This document shows, in pieces, positions 52,401-64,000 of a stretch of 64,000 nucleotides of DNA. This DNA is from Plasmodium brasilianum (lineage: Eukaryota; Apicomplexa; Aconoidasida; Haemosporida; Plasmodiidae): the NCBI RefSeq assembly GCF_023973825.1, contig NW_027122925.1, positions 1-64,000 of the forward strand, read 5' to 3'. How positions within the stretch are numbered: position 1 is the first letter of the stretch; the number at the start of each line of letters is the position of its first letter. Both the position numbers and the translations under genes were made by a program. The notes beneath the pieces were generated by a model, which saw nothing but the letters and a program-made list of their open reading frames with translations, searched no databases and had not been told where the DNA came from.

Positions 52401-55347
52401 CATTTCATCCATATAAAGTATTAAAATAGATATGTAAATAAAAGGATATATTAATAATTGAAGTATCAAAACATGAACAGTAGATATAATATATAAGCAG
52501 AATTATCATTAAATTAACTAAAAATATGTAATAGTAAGAACATGACTCATATATAGGTTGCATTAATATATAAATTATAATTAATATACTATTATATTTA
52601 AATTGTCAAAGGTGCAATAAATTATGAAGTTGACATTTTTTAATATAAGTATTATATGCAGACAATATGATATTAAAAGAATTATACATTGAACTATAAA
52701 ACTAAACTAATATAACTGAATGATACTAATTAAAACATAATAATAATAGCACACAATTTACACTGACATAATGTAGATAAATAATATTCATTGAATTATC
52801 CGTATAATTCCATATAATAATAAGTTCCTTGTATATTATATTTCGATTTCAAATTTACATGTGTTACTAATAGAAAATAAGTAAAATTAAAATATATTTA
52901 TCCCAAAATAATTTATTTTTTTATACTTTTCATTTATAATAACCTTTAAAAATAGTTTCAGTATTAGTATATAAGAATAATTATATATTACAGAATGAAG
53001 TAAAATGAACTATAAATTTTAATAGACTAGTGCTTCTTATAATAATATATACCAAGAACAATATATTTCATTTTTATAAATAGTAAATGAAATAACTTAT
53101 AACATATTATTTAAAGTTAATAAGGAACGTTAAATTATTTTACTTTTACGTATATATTCAGCTTCATCCCTTGCTATTATATGTATATATATGGTAATTC
53201 CTTTAGTGTATTTGATGTGAAAATTTTACCTATTGAATTCATCTTTTTTAATGTTAATTATTATATTTTAAATAAATAAATTAATTATATTTGTATGAAG
53301 AAATATTTATTAAATATTATGAATATTTTTTAATTTTTTATTATTTTAAATTAAATGTTTTGAAAAAACTACAGTAACATAAAATATATATGATCAAATT
53401 TTAAAACAAAATAATGAGAAATACAGCAACAACAACAAAAAAAATAATTTATATATATATTGTAAAAAAATTATGAATTAGTTTTTCCAAAATACTTTCA
53501 TATATTTCAGAAAATCTTATTTTCTTTTATTTTTCCACATAATCATGTACTATTACATGTTAATTATGTATTTTGTTTACCATATATGAAATATATTCAA
53601 ATTTTGTATTTGAATATATAATACCTTAAAAAATGATAAATTATTTTTATTCTATTTCCTCATATATTGTTATTAATTAAAATATTTTTAAATGTAATGC
53701 GATAAAATTTAAGGTTTTAAAACAAAAAGGAAGCATAAAACAAAAAATATATATAAATCAAAAATTATATATATATGAAAATTTTATTTTTTTTATTAAT
53801 TTTGTTTGACTTAACATAATTATAATAAATAAAACAATTATACAAAGTAAGTAGTTACAAAGAATTAATACCAATTAGTATATATATATTCTTTTTAATT
53901 TTCTAACCATTCTACATCCATTATGGATTTGTTTCAAATAAAGTATTAAAATTATAAATGATATATTTATATTATAACAGAACAAACTACGTTTTTCCAT
54001 GTAGTTTTAATCATTTCTGAAATTCCATTTGTAAACTCAAATAATAAAAAGAATCATAAAATAATACATATGCTTTTTTATTTTGAATACTAAATAAATA
54101 TTAATCAATTATATTAAAAATTTATTTACGTACAGTGGTCAATTTCAGTAAAAACCAAAAACATAAATTAAATGTTTTTGATATATATTTTATAACATAT
54201 ATATTAATAATTATATAAATATAATTATTATACTTCAATACCTTTTTATTATTTAACATAACATATTTTTATATATTCATGTAATTATATTATTAAAGTT
54301 TTTTTGAATAAGTTTTTAATATATTTTGCTTATTTTTAAATATATACCACCATTGTTTTGGTATAAGTATATGTAATAATTTTTAATATTTATAATAAGT
54401 GTTCAAACTTATTTTCATTAATTAATATTCATAAATTTATATCTTATTGTTCAAAAAATTGTCCATATTCAATTATTCTTATCCCAAAGTGCTAAATGTA
54501 GTAAACTGCAGAACATATGTATGGATATTATATTATACTATTTTAATATTATGAAATGGAAAAATATATATTATAAATAATTAATTTTCAGGTAATATTT
54601 ATATATAACATTAAGTATTATGGGTATAGTTTTGTTGACTGTACTTTACTGAACTATAGGAACCATTTAGTACAACTTATATATTACTGATTTTCATCTC
54701 TAGCACAACAAAATAAATATAAAAAGGTAGAAACAACATAATTAAAGCACTATATTGGTTAATATAAACAATAAATAGAAAAACAACACAATTAAAAAAA
54801 AGAATACCATCAGTACTATTAATGTTTTGGTACATAAATTATTTTTTTTTTGGAAAAAATGAAAAAAAAAAAATATTTACATTAATACATATAATAATAT
54901 TTATATGTTCTGTATTAAAAAACTCAATAAATAAGAGACTACATATACTATAACGATAATTGTACACCATAAATTTAATATCATTTATTAATGTTACTTA
55001 TATGTAATTTTTTATTATTAGCTATTTGGATTTTAATTTATATGGGGAATATAAATTTTATGTGTGAATATATATTTAACTCTAACATAATATTAAAATA
55101 TTATTAATATATATCATATATTTTGTTTAACGTAAAAGATGATAACAATCATATAAAATAAATATTAATGTATTCAACTATTTTATTGTACAATTAGGTA
55201 TTCTAATATAAATGATAATTATATAATTACTCTTTATTGATGTATATTAATTTAAAATTTTCTCGTAGATAAATATAAAGATATATATTTTTATTTTGCT
55301 TTCGTATTTTTATTTACAGCTCTTTAAAGTACTAATGTATATTCACA
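49406..55347. other. Non-coding spacer upstream of STP1, copy 2
   Basis: About 5.9 kb between the divergently oriented fam-l pseudogene and STP1, homologous throughout to 6.4-12.5 kb with many small indels. Open frame 51334-51564 is not at a position where copy 1 has an open frame and is not accepted. The last few hundred bases should contain the STP1 promoter; sequence close to the start codon is similar in both copies. Confidence 0.6.
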
Positions 55348-57846
55348 ATGGAAAAGTGTTTACCCACGGTAATATTCACTGTTTTTTAATATTTTTAAAT
55401 TTATGCATAAATTATTTATTTACCATAAAAATTGTGGTAATGCAATGAACATGAAAATATTTGCTTAAATATTCTTAATAATTCTTTTTAATTTAGTATT
55501 CTAGGGTTTATGGCACTACTGTTTTTAGGTATAATGTAGAACCACGTTTTAGAGAAGTTGTAAATCATATTAAGAATAGTATTAATGACATTATTGTTAA
55601 GAAAGATAAAGAACAATTAAAGAATAAATGCCTATATTTGGCTAGATATCTAATTGTCAATAATACTCCTCCACATTATTACATATCACAAAAAGAAATA
55701 TGGGAAAAGGCATTAAATGTATGGTTAAGTCCTTATTATGAAAAGCTAGATAAACTAGGAGGATGCCCTTTGATTATGGACGAAAAACATTTAGAAATTT
55801 TAGAATTAAAATATGAAGTAGATGATTTCTGTAAAAAGAGAAATACCGATCTGACAGATATAAAACGGTTTAAGCAAAGACCTCAATGTGATGAGAGTTA
55901 TTCAAGTAAATGTGAAGAATATAATATATGGATTAGTGAAAAGGAGAAACATTTTAATACAAAGAAGTACCTCATTGAAACATGTTACGATAGAAACCAA
56001 ACAGAAAAAGATCCAAAAAAGTTTTGCAACATAATGGATCCTGAAACATTTAAAAAACAGCCTAATTGCACGCTTTCGCATTTAGTATTATCTGGTCAAG
56101 TCCCATCTAAAGAAAAAAATAAAGCTTCTTCAGAAGTAAGTGAAAGTAGAGCTGAAAGTGTATCTACAACTAAAAATGCACAACAAGTTGGACAAGATCT
56201 ATCAGAATCTGAAGCTCAACCTCAAGTTCAAACTCAACCTCCACCCCAACATGAGGGGCTTAGTACTCCCGGAAGTGGCACTGAAGACGAACCTCAAACT
56301 CTATCCCCAGGAACGTCTCTATCTGAGGCTTCATATGGAAAATCAGAAAATAGTAATGCTCAAGGTGAACAATCTCTCGAAGATGAAGAATCAGGTCCTT
56401 ATGGTTTGGTTTCTTTTCCTTCTGCAAGGTTAAATGTTGCTACAGATTTTCCTGCGGTTACTGTGCAGTCTAAAATTCTAAGTATAACTTATACTAATTA
56501 ATTCTCTATTTTAGAAGTAATTACATTATATATACATTTAAAATACAATTATAGGTCAACCACCAAATCGAACTATTGTACGCATACCAACTATTTTAAC
56601 AAGCCTTGTAACTATTATTATACTTTCTCTGTTTATTAAAGTAAAATAAATATATGAAAAACATTCGATTACTGTAATAATTTAATATATGAATCTATTA
56701 TTTCTTTTTTTTATATTCTAGTACACTTTAAAAGTAATATTTAAAAAAAAAAAAAAGATAAAAAGAAGACAAGCGAAATTTCTGAAAATACTAACATCTT
56801 TATATTCTTGCGCAAAAAACGAACTTGTAAAACATGATAAGATGGAATATCCATTATATGATGATGAAGAGATCACAAAAAAAATAAAAATACTTGAACA
56901 TAACAAAAATAATAATATAAACGCATCAAAGCAAAACAAACGTAGATACAAAACTATCATAGAAGTACATATGCAAATACTCGAAGAATACAGAAATGAA
57001 GAATGGGAGTACATAAAAGGAGAATTTTTAGAAATATGCTTAGAATTGTTAACAAAAGGGGAACACAATACATACCCTTATTTGACTAATGACGAACTCA
57101 TAATGGGAAATACAAAAAGTATTAATCAAAAAGAAAAACAAAAAATATTATGGAATAAATGGATAGAAAAACATCAAAATCTTGCTGACAAATTGAAAAA
57201 AGAACATTGGTTTAATAATTTAAAAATTGATTGGAAAAGAGAACTAGCTAACTTAAAAAAAAGAGAAGAATTAAAAAATGATCCTGATGAAATTCAAAAT
57301 ATTCCATTTTCACAAAGAGAAAAATATATATGGAGACAGTGGATATCGGAGAAGTGTATAATTATTAAGCAATATATTGAACAGGACTTATTTAACTATT
57401 TAACTGATGAACTCCAGATTATACCAGATGATTATGATAATGAAAAAATTAGAGATTCTTTGCCATTAATTAATATAGGTGAATTATCGAACAAAGAAGA
57501 CTGCCAAGAATTATATAAATATATAAAAAAAAAATTATTAACAAAACTATGTATACTCGTTCTTATGTCAGTATTAGAAGAATGCAAAAAAGAGCAGGAC
57601 ATTGAAAAAAATGAATCACATTTGGATAATTACATAAATGAATTTAAGGAAAAAGAAAATTCAGATAGTAAAAAAGAATTTATAAAAAACTTAAGTGACT
57701 TTAACCGAAATTTTTTGGGAAATATGGAAAATACTGATTATACAACAGACGATAGCTTTAGGAAAAAGTTAGAAAATTGGATAATAGAAGATAATACAAA
57801 TGCAAATTCTATGGGAAAGGAGAATACTGCAGACAAATACTACTGA
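55348..57846 (+). CDS. STP1: STP1 protein, copy 2 (intact, four exons)
   Basis: Paralogue of 12510-15115 with identical architecture. Exons: 55348-55368 (MEKCLPT), 55497-56481, 56555-56640, 56722-57846; 738 residues. The head keeps all spaced cysteines (GCPLIM, DDFCKKR, SSKCEEYNIWI, IETCYDR, KFCNI, PNC). The Pro/Gln/Ser/Glu linker is diverged. The helix is ILTSLVTIIILSLFIK, continuing into exon 4. The tail keeps the Trp motifs (EEWEYIKGEF, ILWNKWIEKH, HWFNNLKIDWKRE, YIWRQWISEK, ENWIIEDN). Intron 2 is 73 bases, as in copy 1, but its donor is A|GTATAA, restoring Ser in place of Gly. No lesion in any exon, in contrast to the pir gene beside it. Presumed variant protein at the red-cell or parasite surface; function unproven. 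Confidence 0.9.
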
Positions 57847-60800
57847 ATTATAAAAAAATACATTTTTAAAATTTATAATATACATTCTGAATATATAAGG
57901 ATAATATTTTTGCGTAAGCATGTAATTTATATGATACTTATTTCATAAATTTTATTATTCACTAAGGGAACAATGAAAAAAATAATTTAAAAAAATACTT
58001 AATAAAAGAAAGAAAAGCGAACATGAAATATGAAGATTGAAATAAAGATGCATAAAATATATTTCAATTATATATACTATTTTTTATTTAAGATTATCAA
58101 TATGAATATTATATTAGTATTTGATTAAATACAAGTAACAAGGTATATATATATATATATGTAAAAATTAAAATTATATTAATGTATTCCAAAAATATTA
58201 AACTTGTAGGAAAAAAAAAAAGCAAAAACATTAATTTTGAAATACTTTTTTTTAATTTATACATCATAATTACTTATATTTTTATAATTCTATGTTATTT
58301 CATTATTTCTATTTATATGGTTATTTCCATATTTAGAATGACGCTTATTTGTATCCTTCAAAAAATTCCTATCAATTAATCGTTTAAGGATTTAATTAAT
58401 ATAAAAAAAAATTTAATAAAAAAAAACAGATATACGTTAAAACACATGAAAGCGTAGTGAAAACATATATATAATTCATATAATTTAATATATTATAAAA
58501 AAACCATATGTTATATACATAATGAAATACTTCTAGGTCATTATGATTTAATAGATAATCTCATAATAAACGTTTTCATTTATAGTAAGTTTGTAACCCT
58601 TTATTTGTTATATATCAATATATTTTTTTTTAATAATATATATTTTCTCACTAAGAAAAAATCATATTTAAATGTACTGTCCCTTCATAAAGAATTCAAT
58701 TTTTTTATACAACAAATAGTGTAAGTTAAATGAAAAAACTTTATACATATTTATAGATATTTATGATATTCAAGTATCTTTTGGGATTGTATAACTTTTA
58801 TAATTATAAATTAAAAAAATAATTGAACTAATTAAAATGCCTAAAACATGATAATAATGAAATTATTCTGAATACATAGTTTTTTATATTAACTTGTAAT
58901 TTATATTCGCATTTAAAAAAAATGTAAACAATTAAATAAAAAATATTCTTATATTTTTTTTTACTTTAATATCTACATTATTATTTATTAATATTTTTAT
59001 AAAATAAAAGATATAAAAGTTAAATATAAAAAAATGTATAAATTAAACAGTACTATATGAATTTCAGCGCTTTTCTAAAACCAGAAGGATATTAAAGAAA
59101 ATATAAATATTTTATAGTAAATTTAAAAAATATGATATATTTTTACATTTTTAAAATAATTTGTTAATTTTGACTTTTATCTTTATGTTTTTTTTTGATT
59201 TTTTGTAATTACTTAATCATATTTTTCTTTTTTCTACTTAGCTAATAAGATTAATGGTTATTATTTTTTAAATCATCTCCTATATATTAATATTTATAAA
59301 AATAACTACTACTAGATTTATCTATGAAAATATAAAATCCATTTTATATATGTAACAATTTTTAACTGCTATCATATACCAAAAAAATAGGCAGATTACA
59401 AATTATTATTTACTGTTTTATATTATGTAAATCCCATAATAATATCACTTAATTTATGAATTTTACAATATCAATAATTCATAAATAATATTAATAAATA
59501 AAATGGAAAAAAATATATTAATCTGAATTAATTATAATTATTACCATAGGTTAATACAATGCTAAATAAAATATATATACGTCATTGTAATGTAATAACC
59601 TTATAATACATAAAACAAATATATTATTACATATTAATATCATATCATTAGGAAAATAATTATTTTTAGATAATTATGTTAGCATTGTGTTTGTTCCAAC
59701 AATTTTGAATAAATTCAATAGAATTTATATTTTTTCTTTTTGTTTTACCAGAAGTAAATATATAGTTCTTTTAAAGTATATCCTTTTAATCTATATAAGA
59801 TTCATTCCATTAGATATTTTTATACCTTACCATAAAATATTAGTATTACATGCATATTTTATTCGTACAAATTATACATTAGCAGAATAATAAATATTTA
59901 TTTTTTCTTTTATATTTTATTTTTTATATATGATATGGTACTTAATAAATTTTTTAATATAACTTCAGTCTATTAAATCTATTGTGATTATACTTAAAAT
60001 ATATTGAATATTAAAAATAATCATAGAATATTGCCATACATAAACCTACAAATGTAGTTATGAATTAATATTAATCTCACAACAGCACAACAGTAATGTT
60101 TTGGAATTTATTAGGCATTTTGACAACAGGACTATTTTATTAAACGAAACGCATATATGAGTATTGAAAAATGATATAATATTGTTATAAATATAAAAAT
60201 AAAATAACAGTGGATATCTTACGTAAAATAAATTTAAAAAATATTTATTTTAACCATTATAACAATAACGTTTCTATATTAATGACTACTTTGTTCATAA
60301 AGTAAAGGAGAAATAGTTCTACGTATGTACTAATAATAAAAACAATTTTTGTTTTTATGTAATTTTATATTCTTTTTAAATATATTTAATTATATCATAA
60401 ATATATTAGTACAACTAAAATATAATAATATACAAGTTATATATTTTACTAAATATATAATCTTAAGATATTTTACAATAATATGATATATAAGAAAAAA
60501 AAAAATTAATTTATTATTATTCTCTGAGATCTTTGAAATATACGTTTATATATAGTACAACATATAAGACACATAATAGGGATAAATAAAATAGCAGTGA
60601 AATAAGCGAAATTGAAAAATTTTATGATATTTTTTTTATCAATTATTTTACAATATTGGGAAAGTAGAACAAAAGCCATAAATTTATTTTTTAATTGGGC
60701 TTGTTATATTTTGTCTGTAAATATAAATTTTAGTTAATATATTAATTTATATTTTTTATTAGTCACATGTATAAATAAAATTCACTAATATATTTTACTA

Positions 60801-61937
60801 AAAGCTTTAGGCATAAATTTTTTTTTTTTTTTTATTTAATTTATAATTTTAATTAATCTACTCTGTAATAATATCTAATTTTTGTTAATATAATTGTTAT
60901 ATTTGAAATATAATCATATATATTATACTAAATCAAATGTTATAAAGATTAAACTGAAACTTTAGCTTCTTGTGTAATAGTATGAAAAAAAATAAGAGAT
61001 TGTTTTAAATTATACGATAATGTCTATCTCTAGAATAATATGTTTATACTTAAAATATTATTTTTAAGCGAGATATTTTTAATTAAACGAAATAGTTTTT
61101 ACTTTCATGTATTATAAACCTATTTAACTTGTATTTATTTTTCATTTATGAAAAGTTATAATTTCACTGAAAATCATGAAATTGAGATTTTTAAAGAACC
61201 CATATATTATTATAACATATTTTAAATATTAACTGTAATAATTTGAAAGGTACCATTTTAACACTAAAATAAAAATAAAAGGGAAAATTATATATTTATA
61301 AAATAAATAATATTTATAGTATTTTAAAAGGTAAAAAAGGACTTTTATATAGATAATCGAATATAATTCGCAATATGTATATGAGAATGCAGTAAAGTTA
61401 ATTTATTTTTTTCTATATCATATAAGTACATTTATATAATTTTCACACGAACAAAAATTAAAGGGAAGAATATTTATTACTATAATTCTATTCTAGATAC
61501 AATATAGAAATTATGTTTTTCATATTATTATGCTTAAATTAAAAGTTTTTATATTGTACTGTACAAACTATACAAACTTATATTAATTTTAACCAAAAAT
61601 TAAAGTGGTGATTTTATTAAGAATTGTTTTCTTAAATTCTATATACAACAAAAAAGAATGCACCACATATAAACTTAAAGCGTAACATTTTTTCACTTAG
61701 ATAAATATCAATATTATATTAATTTAACTTTTGCTATTTCATTCACATGTATTTATATAAAATGTAGGGGGAAAGCGTAAGATTTATTTTTTTTTATAAT
61801 ATTTATATATATCATAATATTTCGTTAATTTGTTGTTATATCAATGAAATATCTATTTTTATTCATTAAAATAAAAATTTACGAATATATATTATTATTA
61901 GTAGTAGTATTTTTTATTTTATTTTTTTTATTTTTAG
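57847..61937. other. Spacer between STP1 and pir, copy 2
   Basis: About 4.1 kb of AT-rich DNA homologous to 15.1-19.3 kb. It contains the counterpart open frames 58182-58379 and 58461-58724. The open frame 59687-59890 has no clear partner in copy 1. A damaged pir first exon may lie near 61747-61776 (ATG, in-frame TAG, then GAAAGC before donor GTAAGA). Confidence 0.55.
58461..58724 (+). other. Conserved hydrophobic open frame of unknown status, copy 2
   Basis: A stop-free frame of 88 codons (stop included) aligned with 15725-16006. Shared blocks, in order: YIHNE, VFIYSKFVTL, KKKSYL, HKEFNF. In the last 70 residues only about one internal codon is gained or lost, although the surrounding spacer has frequent indels. 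No ATG at the frame start and no recognised family. Confidence 0.3.
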
Positions 61938-62913
61938 AATAATTCCGTGGAATTATATCTTCAGTATAAAATGGAATATGAGGGGATTAGTTAAAATGTT
62001 AAAAGTGATAGTATAAGTCCTGGACAAATTTTTTCTAATACTAAATATAATTCTTTAGATATTTCTAATACTAATTTTATTGCATTATGTCAACAGATTA
62101 GTAGATATTTTATTGAAATTAAGGATAAATATTATTCCGATAATCTCAAATGTCGTAAATACTTGAATTACCTGATAAATTCAGAAAAAAAAAAAAAAAA
62201 AAGAACAATAGTTACATTTGGTTTAACCCCTTTAGAGATGTTTCGTCTAAATTAGATAATATATGCATATAAGAAATAAAAGAAATTGATACTGAACCTT
62301 TAACAAATCTTGAATAAATATACGGTTATTATTAAGATTTTAGCAAATTTAATGATAAAAAACAGGATTCTGGTGATATAATTTGTGGTAATATTAAGAA
62401 ATGTTATAACCTTTACAAGAATAATTGTAAAAAACATCAAAAATGTAGTTAAAATGCTTTTTGCGTGGATTTAATCAATTGTAAAAAAGTATTTGATAAT
62501 AAAATTCACAAGGTAGCTCCTTGTACTGGTTTATCACATATTTATCACCTATGCAAGTAAAATATATATTTTCTGTCAGTTTATCCAGAACGGTCGAATT
62601 GCTAGCAACATTCTCTTTATTTTTTTTATATAAAGTTAAAAAAAAATTATAGTTAATAACGTGAATATTCTAATACAATGAATATGCCCATTTTCACAAA
62701 AATTTACAAGCACAAAACATTAATATATTTAGGTATATATACATGTTTTGTTTCATATAGTTTACTTTATTGAAATCATGCTTATATAATAGCTTAGTTA
62801 TGAAAAAAATAGTTGAACTTAAAGAAAAAAGAGAATCCTTACAAAATATATATTAAGTATTAGATAGAAAATTTAAAGGAAGTTCTCATAGTATAGGATA
62901 TCAACCACAATGA
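61938..62913 (+). pseudogene. pir: pir pseudogene, copy 2
   Basis: Exon 2 is 61938-62634, after acceptor TTTTTAG, starting NNSVELYLQYK. Exon 3 is 62761-62913, starting FTLLKSCLYN and ending SIGYQPQ. Homology to pir copy 1 runs along the whole length: CQQISRYFIEIKDKYYSDNL, CRKYLNYLINSE, KKCYNLYKNN and CVDLINCKKVFDNK. In-frame stops begin at 61992 and recur; more occur around the Cys-rich middle and in the last exon. An A-run of 18 bases follows INSE near 62188. The transmembrane segment is badly eroded. It is more decayed than copy 1, and its first exon is not secure. Confidence 0.83.
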
Positions 62914-64000
62914 GATCCTTGATATGAAAACTACAGTTTATATTATTTGCAATACAAAATCTAATACTCGGTGGTGCAAAAGTTACATATATGAGGATAT
63001 TTCTTAATAAATAGATAAAAAAAATTAGAAATGTATACAAGCGCATAAAAATTAAAAAAAATAACACAGCAATTATTCAAACAAAGGGTTAACATAAATA
63101 CAGTACTACTGTTTGAGTCAGTAGAAAAAGGTCCACTTATATATGAATTTTTCATTAGAATAAAAACCACATAATTTTAGTGTATAAATATATAGCACAA
63201 GATTGTGAAATGAATAATGATATTATTACACATTAATATATAGAAGCGTTTATTAAAGTAGTATTAATGTGAAAAGAAAAGAATCAAAAGTTTTAAAAAA
63301 AACACCAGTAATATTATTGTGCAAATAAAAAAATAAAATTCATAAAATAAAAACATTATTCAAAAGTTTAAAAGAATATATATATATTATTTATATCTTT
63401 AAAGTTTCATTATCATTTATCTATTTGCCGATAAACAGAATTAAAAATTTAAAATATGTAAAAATTATAGTATTGTTGTTTTTGTATGGTATTTATTCTA
63501 TGTAACATTGTAAAAATGTTATTTATATATGCATTTAAGAGATATTTATTCTACTCAATGACTAATTTATATAGGAAAACTCTTAATATTTAGTTTATAA
63601 TTCATATATATGTTCTTCCTAAGCATTATACTTAATTTTCCTTTTCTCCTCTAATATATTTTATGCATATAACATCCAAAGTAATAAGTAAATCTATATA
63701 TGATAAATAAAAAACATATATAAATTTATTATACAATTATAAAAATTACACTAAGGTAAATTATAAAAGTAACAAATCGCATATATATTACTATAATTCA
63801 TTTTTATTTACTTTATAGTAAGGAAAAAATACGACAATTGCTTCCTTAAATGTAATATCATGTATCATTATAGTACCTTAAGAATAAATAAAATTGAACA
63901 GAAATCTACTTTTGTTCATGTTTCTAATAGAATTCCACTATTATGATCTCCGAGGAACACATTATTATACATATTATATTTTAAAAATTCAGTCTCTTTT
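62914..64000. other. Non-coding flank after pir copy 2
   Basis: AT-rich DNA resembling 20.36-21.4 kb: the block TTTACTTTATAGTAAGGAAAAA at 63808 is close to TTTACTTTATACAAAAGGAAAAA at 21261. The minus-strand open frames at 62873-63170 overlap each other and extend across the pir relic; not accepted. The window ends without another gene start. Confidence 0.55.

Larger units (their letters stand above)
48464..63880. repeat. Segmental duplication, copy 2
   Basis: Diverged counterpart of about 5380-21400: exported-protein pseudogene (minus), spacer, intact STP1 (plus), spacer with the conserved hydrophobic frame, pir pseudogene (plus) and downstream flank. It is slightly shorter than copy 1, and the match may continue beyond the window edge. 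Confidence 0.75.

Noticed and set aside
56140..56433. Plus-strand 97-codon frame inside STP1 copy 2
   Set aside because: Alternative-frame shadow of the repetitive Pro/Gln/Glu linker of the real STP1 exon 2.
1..64000. Transfer RNA, ribosomal RNA, CRISPR arrays, bacterial mobile elements
   Set aside because: None seen. The AT-rich composition, telomere and spliced multigene families are those of a Plasmodium chromosome end, and simple AT repeats should not be read as CRISPR or insertion sequences.

Overview
This is an extremely AT-rich eukaryotic subtelomere. It opens on a telomeric tandem repeat (CCCTRAA units, positions 1-134) and carries only multigene-family members, so it is the left end of a Plasmodium chromosome. 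The combination of short two-exon exported-protein genes of the fam-l/fam-m type, STP1 genes and pir pseudogenes fits Plasmodium malariae (or its close relatives) best. P. ovale also has STP1 and pir genes but, as far as I know, not the fam-l/fam-m families. The species call is from family knowledge; no search was run.

Layout: eight two-exon exported-protein loci lie on the minus strand, so all are transcribed toward the telomere. They are 999-1880, 5380-6361, 23070-23946, 28800-29525, 33246-34083, 38904-39709, 44957-45923 and 48464-49405. All share one plan: a 28-29 codon first exon coding a signal-like hydrophobic segment, a 116-136 base phase-0 intron, then a second exon with a PEXEL-like R-L-L motif near residue 52 and usually two transmembrane helices. 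Four look intact (1, 2, 3, 5), the fourth is cut short by one stop codon, and 6, 7 and 8 are pseudogenes. On the plus strand are two intact four-exon STP1 genes (12510-15115 and 55348-57846), each followed about 4 kb downstream by a broken pir gene (19201-20356 and about 61938-62913).

The two STP1-pir regions belong to a diverged segmental duplication: about 5.4-21.4 kb corresponds to about 48.5-63.9 kb in the same order and orientation, beginning with an exported-protein gene and running through STP1 and pir into downstream non-coding DNA. A third, truncated copy of the spacer, without STP1 or pir, lies at about 35.5-38.0 kb. The rest is low-complexity AT-rich DNA with microsatellites and a few hairpins.

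How the genes relate: the exported proteins are predicted to enter the secretory pathway and be sent into the infected red cell, while STP1 and pir products are predicted surface or membrane variant antigens. They form an expandable host-interface repertoire and not an operon or pathway. The least explained signals are a hydrophobic open frame kept open at the same place in both duplicated blocks between STP1 and pir (15725-16006 and 58461-58724), and an isolated 72-codon minus-strand frame at 27180-27398.
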